NCBI RefSeq assembly: GCF_000182565.1
Contig: NW_015971550.1
Coordinates: 48,579 to 112,578 of the forward strand
Reading direction: 5' to 3'
Length of the DNA stretch: 64,000 nt
Origin: Spizellomyces punctatus DAOM BR117
Lineage: Eukaryota; Chytridiomycota; Chytridiomycetes; Spizellomycetales; Spizellomycetaceae
Shown piece by piece: positions 1-11,119 of the stretch. The notes beneath the pieces were generated by a model that saw only the letters and a program-made list of their open reading frames with translations, was not told the origin of the DNA and searched no databases. The translations under genes were made by a program, and so were the position numbers. How positions within the stretch are numbered: position 1 is the stretch's first letter; every line of letters starts with the position of its first letter.

Positions 1-1092
1 AGCGATCAGTCGCGTGATATCCGAACTGAGTAGTGGAGAAAAATCATACCATAGGCGGCATCGGGAGAGTTCTCGAGAAAATAGGTCTTTGTCAGGATGG
101 AATCGGTGAAATATTCATTTTCGTCAAAGATGAATTCCAGTTTGAAGCCCTATTGACACCATCATGTATTAAATGCTAGTTCATTCGTTCACATTTCAGA
201 CATGAATATGAAAGCTTCATACCGGGTTGTTGTCTAGATAACCGACTTTTATGTCTTTCAAGGTCTTTAGGGCATCCTCATCCCTATCAGTGATCAGATC
301 GGCAATCGTCGGCTGATTCTTGAAGGCAGTCAACCAGAATTCAGGGATCCCAGGAACTCTTTCGGACGGCTGGCCCTCGGGCTTCTCATCTCCTTCCTTC
401 AGTCGTAAGCATAAGATAGTGTTGATTAATTATGCAAAACATTGAGAAACTATACCGGTGCCTTCTCGGGTACTTCCACTTGTCGTTCACATTCCTCATC
501 AGAGGGCTCCACTTGTCCTGTAATGATATCGCGCCTCTACCAGAGTTTCAGTACTCAGTTACATTTGGTAGAAAAATGGAAAGGTAATCGGAAACCATTC
601 ACCTTCTCATAAAGAGGTTGATACTTAGTCAGATATTTCTTTTCGAGAGCAAGAACTTCCTCTCGAAAGGCCGCCTCAATCGCCGTATGCTTATCCTGAA
701 GATCACATTTGCTTAGTGACGAATACTACCTTCAAACTACTTAAAATTGTTTGACACACCTGCAGATTCTGAAGAGCGTTCAAGCGCCGCTTGACCTCAG
801 CGGGAAGCGAGTCTATATAACCAGACGGCCGACCAACGAGTGAGTCCAGTCGATTCTACGCAGGTAAGCAGCGTGAGTCAGAACACCGCCATGTCCAGAG
901 AGAAATGTGCGGAATGTGGACGTACCTGAAGTGCCCCGAGCAACGCTGGGTTCTGGAAAACGTTACCCGCTGGCACACCTGTTTGAGATGTAGAGTGAGT
1001 ACCAATCAGGTTGAATAGTAGTCAAGTCTGTTTCTCCTTTAATAGTATGATAGGTTGTGAAGGGTTCGACTCTTACTTGTTTCCTCACTCAT
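1..1092 (-). CDS. NAP1: Nucleosome assembly protein 1 (histone chaperone), 3' end outside window
   Basis: NAP-family histone chaperone that carries H2A-H2B dimers, deposits them on DNA and shuttles between cytoplasm and nucleus. Read on the minus strand, at least seven short exons give a continuous NAP protein. The ATG at 1092-1090 starts MSEET, and exon 1 breaks after 1077 at a GTAAGAG donor. The next exon resumes with VPAGNVFQNPALLGAL, followed by a VGRPSGYIDSLP segment, a long helix ending in KKYLTKYQPLYEK, the GIPEFWLTAFKNQP motif and the GFKLEFIFDENEYF strand pair, all hallmarks of the NAP fold. The acidic C-terminal tail lies beyond position 1, so the gene is truncated by the window edge and not visibly broken. 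Identity is firm; exon edges are estimated from splice consensus. Confidence 0.93.
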
Positions 1093-1977
1093 TTTTAGTG
1101 GTGTGCAAAGGAATGTGATCTCAACAAAGGGGATTTTCGCAAGGTGGAAGAGCAACCCTTGAACTTGTTGCCATACCAACAGCACGTGTGGGTCATGTGA
1201 TAGTATCTCGAAAGTGCCTTCGCTTCCTGGTGGGTTGGCGGTGGAGGACGGATTGCACAAGGCTGGGCAGTCATGCCGTAAAGTTCTACCTTGGTGCATC
1301 AACTCAGGCCGATTGGCGATATCACGGATATTCATATGGCAACATATAAATGTGTTTTCATCTGGTGCCGTGCATGCGGGGGGGGGGGGTTGTAGTAACG
1401 ATTGCCAAACTGATGGAAGTTTGCCCTGCTACGGTTTGAAACAAAGCGAGTTGGTGGGACAGGAGGACTTCAGTCCGGGTAGGGCATAGTTGTAAAAAAT
1501 GCTGTACCAATTACTATTAAATATAATAGAGTTAGAAAGCTGAGCCGCAAGGTAACAGTGCGATCTAATTAACAGGCGGGCATCATCCTTTATGAGCTAC
1601 TTGCAATCATTGCCCCTGATTGTAGGTAGGTAGGTGGTGGGTCATGATTATGATTTTGACTACATCAGTGGCCTGCTGACCCCGTCTCTCAAGCATTGGA
1701 AATATGTCGTCCAACATGGCAGGCTGTTCACCTGATTCTCGGTAGCCTGCATCAAGTATGCTTTGTTCAAGCCGTTTCTACGACGAGTTTCTTTGCATGG
1801 GATGATGAAATCCGACAAATCTAGTAACATGTTAGTTAGCATCGGGGCGTGCTGTGTTGGGTCTTGTATGGGGGTACAGCGACTTTTTGTAGTGACGTTG
1901 CGAAAGTCACCTGATCCAAAGGAATTGGAGGATCGTACAGATTTGGCATTCCTGGCCATGATCAATTTCACTAGGCA
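1093..1977. other. Intergenic between divergent NAP1 and CSN3
   Basis: About 885 bases without a convincing gene. Open frames here (for example on plus from 1763) lack family resemblance and run out of frame into CSN3. A run of 12 G lies at 1378-1389. The stretch must hold the promoters of both flanking genes, but I see no clear core element. Confidence 0.6.
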
Positions 1978-3309
1978 ATGGATGACCTGTTGAGACAAAT
2001 CAAAGCTGTCGAAAGGGCGGGAGTAGAAAAGCCCTGGGCAGATTTGCTACCTGTTCTTAAGGCGGCTAGCTCTGCGGTATTGTGCTCATGTACCGTTGAT
2101 GGCCAGGACCCACTCGACCTTTTAAACCCGAAAGACCACAGCCTTGCTTACCTCTTCATCCTAGTCGCGCGCATGAAGGCGACCAATGCTGATGGAGGGG
2201 TTCTACTGCAAGCCGCAATGCGCTTTGCTGAACAGTTTGAACGCGATCAGGTTCTTTTGGCGCCAGAGCAAATGACTGCTTACGGGGAAGCCACAGCCCG
2301 CCTGGCCGACAAGATTGATCGACCCATAAGTTCAGTGCGTCCAATACAAATTGCTTGTATCAGATGGTCGGGTTCGAAAGGAAATCACCTTACGTCGCTA
2401 CATCGTATGGTTTTGAAGTGCTGCCTACTTGCAAAAACGTATCGTGCTGCACTTCCTGTATTGGATCGGGATATAACTGAAATAGATCCTCAATCCTACG
2501 ACCTGAAATACCAGGACTTCTTATTGCATTACTACTACGGAGGCATGATTTATGTCGGATTGAAGCGTTTCGAGCGGGCACTTCAGTGCTTCCATCTGTG
2601 TCTCACGGCGCCTGGATTCGTTGCGTCCGCAATACAGGTCGAAGCCCATCGAAAGTACATCTTGGTATCTCTCATCTTGCACGGAAGAAGTGAGCCTTTG
2701 CCAAAGTATACAAATTCGGCCGTTTTTCGAGCATGCAAGCAGTATGGCGCAGCCTACCTCGATTTTGCGCATGCGTACGAATCGCTCAACTTTACCCGGA
2801 TAGAGACTGAATTCAGGAAGAGCGAGCAGCAATTTGAAATCCACGGCAATCGGGGCCTTGTCATGCAGTCCATGACAGCGCTGGTTCGTCGCAACATCCA
2901 GCAATTGACGCAGACATATTTGACATTATCGCTATCAGACATCGCAAAGTCGGTAAAACTTTCCGGGGCAGCAGAGGCCGAGCGTATCGTTCTGCAGATG
3001 ATTGAGGATGGGGAGGTATTTGCAACAATCAACCAATGTAGCGGGGGAATGGTGTCGTTCCGAGATGCACCAGAGACCTATAAAGCTATCGAAACCATGC
3101 GAAGGCTGAAGGGAGAAGTAACGCAGGCTATTGATCTTGGGGAGCGAGTAATTAGAATGGATCGAGCCCTTGGTCTGTCCAAAGACTTCCTCTCAAAGAT
3201 CCTTCATGGCGAACGAGGCCAAGGTGCGAATATTGGGACCGCGGATGACGACATGTTTGGGGATGATTCCATAGGAGAGTATTGGGCCGGAAATCGAGGG
3301 GGGGCTTAG
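1978..3309 (+). CDS. CSN3: COP9 signalosome complex subunit 3 (PCI protein)
   Basis: Subunit 3 of the COP9 signalosome, the complex that removes NEDD8/Rub1 from cullin-RING ubiquitin ligases. The uninterrupted 443-residue frame aligns along its whole length with animal CSN3. A central helical-repeat block contains HRMVLKCCLLAKTYRAALP, then the family signature YYYGGMIYVGLKRFERAL and KYILVSLIL. The C-terminal PCI winged-helix half has LTQTYLTLSLSDIAKSVKLS followed by VLQMIEDGEVFATINQ, and the tail is acidic. The ATG at 1978 is chosen because it gives the normal CSN3 start and length. It is the only large gene in the window with no intron, which is unusual among these neighbours. A full-length CSN3 implies that a many-subunit COP9 complex exists in this fungus. 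Confidence 0.95.
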   Translation: MDDLLRQIKAVERAGVEKPWADLLPVLKAASSAVLCSCTVDGQDPLDLLNPKDHSLAYLFILVARMKATNADGGVLLQAAMRFAEQFERDQVLLAPEQMTAYGEATARLADKIDRPISSVRPIQIACIRWSGSKGNHLTSLHRMVLKCCLLAKTYRAALPVLDRDITEIDPQSYDLKYQDFLLHYYYGGMIYVGLKRFERALQCFHLCLTAPGFVASAIQVEAHRKYILVSLILHGRSEPLPKYTNSAVFRACKQYGAAYLDFAHAYESLNFTRIETEFRKSEQQFEIHGNRGLVMQSMTALVRRNIQQLTQTYLTLSLSDIAKSVKLSGAAEAERIVLQMIEDGEVFATINQCSGGMVSFRDAPETYKAIETMRRLKGEVTQAIDLGERVIRMDRALGLSKDFLSKILHGERGQGANIGTADDDMFGDDSIGEYWAGNRGGA

Positions 3310-3653
3310 AAGCTCCTCATGTATATATCAATACATACATTTCTTTTAAAACAGAGTATGTATAGAGGGAGATCTCCATTATGACTACAATTGGCTGAAA
3401 GGACGTAAACCAGTCTGGTATTATGACAAATGACCTATCTCAAGCTTCTAGGATGAAATAGGGAGCCCATATTGCATAGTTCACCACCGCAGACAGCTCA
3501 TGCGAACCTTCGGTTGTACCCGGTCAGACTTCCGAAGTGAGCGCTTGCGATATTGCCATCCGGAGACTGTTCAACATCCTATTTAGCGGGTATACGCTTC
3601 GCTCCAATACACATCCGCATGTACTAGCGGACCCATTTAGCATGCATATGACC
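3310..3653. other. Short non-coding gap after CSN3
   Basis: About 340 bases downstream of CSN3. AT-rich sequence follows the stop, consistent with the 3' untranslated region. No gene or RNA signature is seen. Confidence 0.5.
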
Positions 3654-3839
3654 TCACGCATCTCCCCTGGCGTCCGAGTTTGTCGCCCCCCAATACTGCT
3701 TCAAGTAAGGCTCGAAGACGTAAGCTCCAGTAAAGGCTGACACGACACCAACAAGAACGTAAACTTTTAGGGATACCGATCCCGTCCGCTGCGGAATTAT
3801 GGAGTTGAGGAGAGGCTCCCGTGGACGCACTAGACGCAT
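3654..3839 (-). CDS. Possible 61-residue single-pass membrane protein
   Basis: Open frame starting at ATG 3839-3837. The N-terminus is arginine-rich (MRLVRPREP) and is followed by one hydrophobic helix (VYVLVGVVSAFTGAYVF), then a short polar tail with YLKQYWG. This layout resembles small mitochondrial inner-membrane proteins, but I cannot assign a family. It sits 204 bases downstream of the BRE1 stop on the same strand and could instead be chance coding in the BRE1 3' region. The regular helix and basic N-terminus argue for a gene. No intron is needed. Confidence is limited because of its length. Confidence 0.35.
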   Translation of the reverse strand: MRLVRPREPLLNSIIPQRTGSVSLKVYVLVGVVSAFTGAYVFEPYLKQYWGATNSDARGDA

Positions 3840-4042
3840 TTTGCAAATCAAAACTTCAAGGCGAACAAACTCTAAGCTGCCAGCTGCTTTTCCAATTTCA
3901 TTTATATCCCTGTTGCCATGACAATGAACGTCGACCTAGCCAATGGGTCAAATACCAAAAGCATTTGCGCAAACGTTTCTAAGAACACTACAGTGCAAGC
4001 GCGACTAACTTCGCGAAAACGTCCAGCGCTTTTGATTGCTAT

Positions 4043-7000
4043 TTACAGATATACTTGGCGGATATCCTGTTGTGCAAACGCTATTCCGCAGGTAGGGCAC
4101 TTCCGCTGGCGGGACGTCCACATGTCATCGATGCAATCCTTGCTAGTTACAAAAACATATTCTCACGTTATTTGGGCCCATGAATGAAAATGACAGATCT
4201 TCTGTGCTCTTACCAGAATGTGTGCATGCATTTATTTAACACATGACTTTTGAAGTTATTATTGCAACTGCTGCACTTCAGCAAGAGCTGGTAATCCGAA
4301 AATCGAAAATCAGTGAAGTTCACAAATAAAATACGATACAGACCACCAGTACCTTATACTCTTCAATTTGTCGCATCAAGTTTGTGTCGGGCGTAGTCTC
4401 GGACTTCGTGTATTTATCCAGTCTTCGCTGTAAGATTTCAACCTCCTCTCGGGCTTTTCTATGTTCTTCGGCCGTGTTCTCAAGGAGAGTGATTTTCTTT
4501 TTCAGTGCGCTGGTTGCCTTAAAGCAGTCGAAGTGCGGAAATATATCATGAATCCCCTATTACAGAGCAACATTCTCGTCTAATGTGACCTACATTGTCA
4601 TACTTCGCAGACCATCGCTGCTCTTTATCCTTCAATCCAGCAACTTCACGTATGAGGTCTCCACATCGTCTCTGTTGCTGATCGCCTGCGATGCTTTTTG
4701 CTGCTAATTCTTTCTCTCGTGCTTGCTGTAAAACCTCGATTATTAAAAAAATTTGGAGACATCAGGAAGCATAAGCATAGTCACTAACCAGTTGCTGCGA
4801 CAGGGCCTTTTCGCGCTGTTCAAGAATTCGTATTTGCTCCAGTTGCTTATCAGACTGCCGTTTTAATGCTATCCCAAGGTTGTTATAGGTTGTGCTTTGC
4901 TTCGTAAGCATCGCACATTTTTGATCGTATTTCGTTTTCTGGCGTTGCCTGGAATTAGCACTGAGCACTAGCAGCGGACAGGACTGGCTTGATTTCATAC
5001 CTCAGCCATCAGTCGAAGGATATGGTCTTCTTTCTGCGCTAAGTTGAGCACCTTCCGCGAGTTTTGATCCTCCAACTCAGCCCACGCCTTACCAAGCGTT
5101 TCGATTTCCGATAATAACCGGGATTCGGTCTGAAAGGCACTTTTGAGGAAACGCAGCTGCTTGAGAGTTTGCAAGGTAACACTTACTTTTTCATAGTATT
5201 CAATCTTTCCTTGCAATTTCTCGAGCAATGCATCTTTTTCATGTAATTTTGCAACCAGATGCCCCGCGGCGTCGTCTGAGTCTGGAAGGGTTCCGAAACA
5301 TCGTTCATATGACTCTAGCTGGCGTTGCGCGCTCTCCAATTCTCTTCTTGCTTGCCGCTCCGAAAGCATTATCTGCTGACGTTCTACAACACTTTCGGAA
5401 GCGTCCTGATACGAATTAACGGTATCCTCAAGGCTTTTGATTTTATTCTCTGCAGCGCTTCATAACGCGGAATAATTTACATTTTGGATAAACCGGGAAG
5501 TAAGGATAAGGCGAAACAAAGTACTTACCGCAGTTTTTGCCGCAAATCCTCCAACGGATTTCCGTCTGTCGCTTCTTCGAAAAAGCGCAACAAAGCTTGA
5601 TCTCCCATATCGGCTGCAATTTGCATCTTCAGCCTTTGAAGGTCTGCCTCTAGACACACGATTCGATCCTATGATCACTCTTGAGTTGGACACGCTATAA
5701 ATCTTCTGTCTGTACCCTCATTACCTTTCTGGTGTTGGCAATCACGCGGATTTCCTGCATTTGCACGATTTCAACCTCATCCTTTGAACATCGCAGATCC
5801 AGAGCATGTTGCAAATGATCACGATTCCCGCGAATGCGCGTTAGGTCGCCCTCCAGCTTGCGCATTTCTGTCTCCAACACCTTACGACGTGAACTCTCCT
5901 CATTCTAGCATATTAGGGAAGAGACGTAAGCGTTGCGAAAAGCACTAGAAAGTACGAGAATATTCGAAATGATTCCGACCTCCAACTCTTCAGTGAACTT
6001 TCGTCTCTCGCTCCTCAGTTCCTCAACTTCCCTACTTAGCTTCTCTAATCGAGTTTTGATAATCTCATTCTCATTGACATGATATTTATACTCTTCCTCC
6101 AAATTTTTATAAATAGGAGAGTCCCGTATTCTGTCATCTGAAAAAATACCGTTTGCAACCTAAGGAAAGGCTGTTAATTCAAGGAGAGGAGAGAAACATA
6201 ACCTGCATTTGTGCATACCTGTAGTCGCAATTGTTCGAGCTCATGCATCAGTTGACCTTTCTCAGCCCGGATTCGCTGAATGTCAGCAAGTCGGATCTCT
6301 GCCACCATCGAAGCAGAATCGGCTTCTTCTTCGCACTGGTAGAAAACGGTTAGAAATCTTCGGTAGCGATCACTCAGCCCATCAAATCTGTAATTACTTT
6401 TCTTGGGGGAGAGCACATTTCGCTTTCAATTTTTATATCCTCCTTCACAATTGCTGCCGGTTCGGTTTTCGACCGATCCAGCTTTCGCTCAACGCTTGAC
6501 AGACGATCCCTAGCTACACTAAGTTCGTTCTGCAAGTGACGAGTTTCCCTTTTTCGCAACGTCAAGTCGCCTCGTAAGGCGGAAACCTGTGATGCCAATG
6601 TTGTGAGCCAGTGACGACGTTCTGGTGGCCCTCACCAAAGACTACCTCGAAAGTCAATTGTTCACATCGTGCCTGCAGATTGTCGACCTTAGCACGCTCA
6701 GCACGCAATTGTTCAGAATCACTCATGTTACGGGAATCTGAATCTGGAATTGTAATTCTAACTATGAACAAGAAATATATACTAACTGTAATAAACATCT
6801 ACATGCTACTTACCATGTGAAGATGCCAGAATAGCAGCTGCGGAATCGATTCCTCTTAACAGATCTTGCAGCAGATTTCTTATGGAAACCCACTGTTCCC
6901 GCATTGTATTGTCAATCCCTTCAATTGAAATTTCGGGATCTGCCAACTGTTTCAGCAATTCTGAACCGTATATATCTGTAAGTTCCTATCATCAGTGGAT

Positions 7001-7678
7001 CTTGCCATTTGTCACGATAGGCATGTCTGCGACCCTACCATCAGTTTGGTATTTTCGGATCTCCTCGCCCCTCAACGATGAGTTCATCCGATCTCGAAAG
7101 TGTAGCAGATCTTCAAATACCTTACATGTGAGTGCCCTCATGAGATGCCATGATTATAACACGTCGCGAAGCTCTAACCATCTCCACCATACCTTGGTAC
7201 AGTAAGTGTTTACATGTACTAATGTGGATTCAAACGTCTTCTCCTTCTGCTCGAAAGCCGTAAGTCGTTCCGCTGCTCGCTCATATCTACGTTTGTAAAA
7301 CTGCATTTGACGCCAAATTGCCTTCTTTTGATATGCCAAAACGCCCGATCCGGGTATATCGCCGTCCGCATCTTCCTGATGAACAATTTCTGTCAAGAAA
7401 AGCAAAGCCAAGGATCTAGGCAACTTACGTGCCCGACGAACTATTACCATATCCATTTCCAGTGCAGTCCCACTAGATACTGGCTGACGTGATACATTTC
7501 CATCATAATTACTCAACCTGACCGGTCGGCCCGAACTGAGCTCGTCATTGCTGGGACCTATATACAGAGAACTGGCCGTATCGCCAGTGTATTGTTTCTT
7601 GGAAGGATGAGCTGAGTCTTGGGAAAAATCCTCCTCTGCCCTGCGCTTGCGCTCTTCCGGGGTGTGGAAATCAGACAT
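4043..7678 (-). CDS. BRE1: E3 ubiquitin-protein ligase BRE1 (histone H2B ubiquitination)
   Basis: RING E3 ligase that, with the E2 Rad6, monoubiquitinates histone H2B during transcription. The N-terminus has a basic patch (ERKRRAEEDFS) and the conserved Bre1 segment KKAIWRQMQFYKRRYERA. A long chain of coiled-coil exons follows between about 7200 and 4400. The RING is split by an intron: one exon (about 4265-4205) encodes LKCSSCNNNFKSHVLNKCMH and TF, and after GTAAGAG the last exon supplies the remaining cysteines (CKDCIDDMW, then RQRKCPTCGIAFAQQD), ending VYL before the stop at 4045-4043. That is a complete C3HC4 RING at the extreme C-terminus, as in yeast Bre1 and human RNF20/RNF40. The start at 7678 is the first ATG of the frame (MSDFHTPEE). 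About a dozen introns. Its upstream region is shared with the Tom6-like gene. Confidence 0.92.
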
Positions 7679-7891
7679 GCAGCGCTGGAGGAGACTGTAG
7701 TGCAAATGCCAGCACTAGAAGTTTCCGGAAACAAGGCTATAAAGGCTTGTTGTACTGCTGTTTAGAAGAGACGGGACGGCAAAGTTCTGCAGTGATAGTA
7801 CCTTGCTGATCACCGTCGGAGCCAAACTTCACGTCTTGGAAGTCCAGGTTGCTTAGCAACTGTAATGAAAGTCCAGTCAACTCTCACATTC

Positions 7892-8148
7892 ATGCCATCC
7901 GATTCTAATAAAATTGACCTGCCCTCAAAAATGAACAGATCAGGTCCAGCCAAGTTGCCCGCTCCAAACTCTTCAAACATCTGGAGAGAATTGCTGAATC
8001 CGGGGAATGTGAAGATTGTTTTCCATGCCGGCGTGTAAGTAGCTTTTTAGGGCTGTTCGACAAGGCTGCGCATCAACTCATACCCCGACCTAGCTATACC
8101 GCTGCGGTCTGGTTATTCTCTCAGGCTGGAGACCTCCTCATGGTGTAA
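7892..8148 (+). CDS. Tom6-like small mitochondrial outer-membrane protein
   Basis: Two-exon gene of 65 codons. Exon 1 is 7892-8034 (MPSDSNKID...), the donor GTAAGT is at 8035 and the acceptor CTAG ends at 8093. Exon 2 runs 8094-8148 and ends DLLMV-stop. The protein has a soluble, proline/serine-rich N-terminus, then NPGNVKIVFHAGVYTAAVWL, a single C-terminal hydrophobic segment and a short end. The spacing (NPxN, then a membrane helix with a small-residue and aromatic pattern, then a short hydrophobic tail) resembles fungal Tom6, a small subunit that stabilises the TOM import pore. Sequence conservation in Tom6 is weak, so this remains a suggestion. It is divergent from BRE1, with 213 bases between start codons. 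Confidence 0.45.
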
Positions 8149-8320
8149 ATGTGGAACATCTGCGCTGTGGAACACGTACGGTTATAAGAGGCGACTATAG
8201 CAAGTCAACGAGCCCTAGCCTGCGCCGTCGTGGGGTGATCTTTGCATGGGGTTGACAGCGATGGTCAAAACATTTTTATATAAGGAAATATATATCTCGG
8301 GCTTTTGTATGTGGGGCCCC

Positions 8321-10230
8321 TTAATGTGGGGACCTCTGTTTACGCAGAAGGCTTACCGTCCCCCTCTCTGGGATTTCCATGAGGGAAATTCGCTTTCGCA
8401 GATGGTCGATGTCTGCTCGCCTAATTTTGACCCGCAAAGAGGCTTCAACCAAATGATCTGCCTCGAGCTTGTCCCTAGGAAGGTGAAGTAGTAGGCTGAG
8501 TATCTCCGCGTTCGTCGGACATTGCTTCAACAAGGTATCTGTATTGAGGAGCTCATTAGACCTTCCTTTCATAATCGGCTGGAGCTCCTTTACCTCTATT
8601 GACCCGTAATATGGCCAGACCAATCCGAAATAATGGCTTGACTCCTGGAATGAGCATCCTCTGAATATAATGCCGGAGAATTTTATGTAGTGGTCAAAAC
8701 GTTTGGCTCATACCCACCTTCGCAGTACAACATATCCCATACTCGGAGCACTGTATCCCAGGGCAATGTCGTTGTATATAGTGTCAGAAACCATTGTGTT
8801 ATGTACATCAGAGGGGGAACTTCTTGCTTATCCTGTATCAACTGAGTGTTTACAACGTGTTGCCGATTCTCGAATCTGATCAAAACATCTTACCAGATGG
8901 ACAGCCAATCGCTTGGATGTTTTATGAAGCAGAACCTCAAACACTGCCGCATCCATACGCAGCTGCAGAAGCACGGGTGTGAAAAAGTTTTTGAGGTGCT
9001 TTTCCAAGGTACTAACGAGCAACCAAAAGCTTTCCTTCCTCCAAAAAGTGAGAGGCTAAGTGAGACTTGTAACAGAACTCTCCGCTACAGCACGCCCACT
9101 TACCTCAGGCGGCATGTGCATTAGCATCATCCCCGCCAGCATCCCCATCCCTTGGCAGTATCCGATCTCGGGATTGTAAACGGCGTACGCGCGCAAAACA
9201 TTCCGTAGATTTGTTTGCCTAAACAACTATCTGGATGAATAAAACCCTCAAAATCTCACCCATGAGGGGAAAAGTCAACCCGTACCCTTCGCCCCCTTCC
9301 TCCGCAAACATGCTATGTTCTACGCGGATGATTGTTTAGACAGCGTAGATTCGAGTGCAAAGAAATTCTGTAACGGTACCTGGAAAGCATCGACTAATAT
9401 CCCGTTCAATCACTTCGAACAAGGGAGAGTTTCCTTCGGCCAACAACCGCTAAATCGATGAGTGACAAAATCAGATCATAGTCAAGAGTTTAGGATGATG
9501 CACAAGCTTGATTTACCTCATATATTCCTGGCTCTTTTAGTTTATCGCTTCCCGCCAGAGCGGTCCAAGCTTTTGCTCGTAGTGATTCCGGGATCCCGCT
9601 CCTGCCCAACTTCTTTATCTAAGAAAACCTTCTGCTTCAATTTTCACTGCAAGGGGAGAACTATAATTCGTGTAAGAAGACCTTGGATCGCTTTTTAGCA
9701 AACTGCTTATCCCAATGGGACAGAAGATCCAGCCACTGCTGCTCTTTGCTCCCAACGGAAACCTTCTGCTTGCCACTAGATGACGAACATAGGAGGTGTA
9801 AGCCCTACAGGTACTGCCAGTCTGATCCGTAAACAAGCAAGAACCTTTGCGCCATGCCTATTGCCGCTGAAGAGGGGTGGCTGTGATTCGTCGGGGAGGG
9901 GTCACGATAAAAGCCGTACTCGTCCACAGCCATTTTCTGTCGTCTTACAACTGTCTCTTGCCGGAGTAAGCTCATAGCAGAAGGCTCTTGCGCTGAATTA
10001 ACTACAGGAGGGATTGCATGCAGTTGAGCACCGACTTCAGTTGGTACCCGACTGCTAGCATCGTCCATTGGAGTGCCACGATCTGAATGCGCATCGGCAG
10101 AAGGGGCCACCGACGATAGGTCGTCATCGCTGGTATCGCTCGCCTCATCGTGCATTCCATTTTCGCCACCATCCGAGGAAAGAGATCTTGGTAAAGGTAT
10201 AAGCTCGGGACGAAAAGGCCCGGTGCTCAT
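8321..10230 (-). CDS. TBC-domain Rab GTPase-activating protein (TBC1D10/EPI64-like)
   Basis: GAP that turns off a Rab GTPase in membrane traffic. The acidic, serine-rich N-terminal exon (from ATG 10230) ends with MAVDEYGFYRDP, the usual lead-in to this TBC class. Later exons give WLDLLSHWDKQFAKK, then GIPESLRAKAWTALAGS. The catalytic arginine finger IERDISRCFP fits IxxDxxR, and the glutamine finger lies in NPEIGYCQGMGMLAG. Next come MYITQWFLTLYTTTLPWDTV and RVWDMLYCEG. The C-terminal exon (ALRP-like helices, LLHLPRDKLEADHLVEASL) ends at 8321. Both catalytic fingers are present, so it should be active. It resembles the TBC1D10 group most, but the substrate Rab cannot be read from sequence. Introns of about 50-90 bases interrupt it many times. 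Convergent with the Tom6-like gene. Confidence 0.9.
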
Positions 10231-10468
10231 CCTTCTGACGAATGTGGAGGCACCCTGACTTTGTCCTTGGTCTTCAACAACTAGAAGACACTCAGGTCCG
10301 GGTCGCTGATACAAGCAGTTATGATTTCAGCGTTTCTTCAGGCAACAACGAGTTTGTGATAAACTTCAGGATAATGTCTCGAATGCAGGTGGACGATGAA
10401 CAGGTGCCAAATGGGTGAGACGGTGGGCGGAATAGCAAACCTGCCAGGCCATATGCCGTAAGCGCAGG

Positions 10469-10476
10469 TCACGTGA
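10469..10476. promoter_or_regulatory. Palindromic TCACGTGA (E-box / Cbf1-type site)
   Basis: Perfect 8-base palindrome containing CACGTG, 94 bases upstream of the eL39 ATG and 239 bases upstream of the TBC gene ATG, in their shared 332-base divergent promoter. CACGTG is the core site of Cbf1-type bHLH factors, which are known to act at ribosomal-protein promoters in some fungi (for example Candida). Use here is inferred from position only. Confidence 0.4.
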
Positions 10477-10562
10477 TATACTGGATCATACGAGATGTCA
10501 TTACGCGACACCTCGGCACACATCGACGGTCAATTGTTGGTTGCGAGCCCGTGCAGGACAAG

Positions 10563-11119
10563 ATGGTGAGCATTTACTACCCGGAATCGAAAAGCTGAGA
10601 ACTGAGTGGATGGTCTGTGGGATGGATGGATGGATGGATGGATGGATGGATGGATGGATGGATGGTTGAATCATGTTTGACTGGTGGTCCCTATCAGTGG
10701 AGATGCGGGCTCTGAAAGGCAGCGACTGCTGACGGTTAGCAATGTAGCTATCCATATTGGGCTGAATATTGTATTGTCACCGAATACCACCCAGTACAAC
10801 CTAACGCGTGGATGTGGGTGGAACTTGCTTTGATTTGGGATGAAGGTTTGATGTTTTCAATCCTCACAAAGTTATTATTCAATTTCGCTTAGCCGTCCCA
10901 CAAGACATTTCGCATCAAGCGTATTTTGGGCAAGAAGATGAAACAAAACCGCCCTATTCCCAACTGGATACGCCTGCGAACTGACAACAAGATCAGGTAT
11001 ATATCGGCTGCTCAGTACATGAGTTTGCTCCGCCAGGACTTACAATACTATCGGTGTGCCAAATGATTAGATATAACGCCAAGCGTCGTCACTGGCGCCG
11101 AACCAAACTCAACCTCTAA
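10563..11119 (+). CDS. RPL39: 60S ribosomal protein eL39
   Basis: Small basic protein that lines the end of the ribosomal exit tunnel. Assembled from three exons. Exon 1 is only the ATG (10563-10565), directly followed by a GTGAGC donor. After a 327-base intron, exon 2 (10893-10996) encodes [18 protein letters not shown], then [16 protein letters not shown]. Exon 3 (11071-11119) encodes [15 protein letters not shown] and the stop. The 51-residue product matches eukaryotic eL39 almost residue for residue and has the correct length. The second intron splits the Arg codon before YNAKRR. The first intron carries an 11-copy GATG microsatellite. Identity is certain. The ATG-only first exon is the best available start, because no other ATG followed by a donor fits nearby, and ribosomal-protein genes often have this architecture. 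Confidence 0.93.
10621..10665 (+). repeat. (GATG)n microsatellite, about 11 copies
   Basis: 45 bases of uninterrupted GATG tetranucleotide repeat, inside intron 1 of the eL39 gene. Likely length-polymorphic. Confidence 0.95.

Noticed and set aside
1050-1080. tRNA T-loop-like GGGTTCGACTC
   Set aside because: Lies in NAP1 intron 1 and no cloverleaf can be built around it.
1763-1993. Plus-strand frame overlapping the CSN3 start
   Set aside because: Out of frame with CSN3, no resemblance to any family, and stops just inside CSN3.
3918-4187. Plus-strand 89-codon frame
   Set aside because: Antisense to the last RING exons of BRE1, whose cysteines and stop fit the family exactly.
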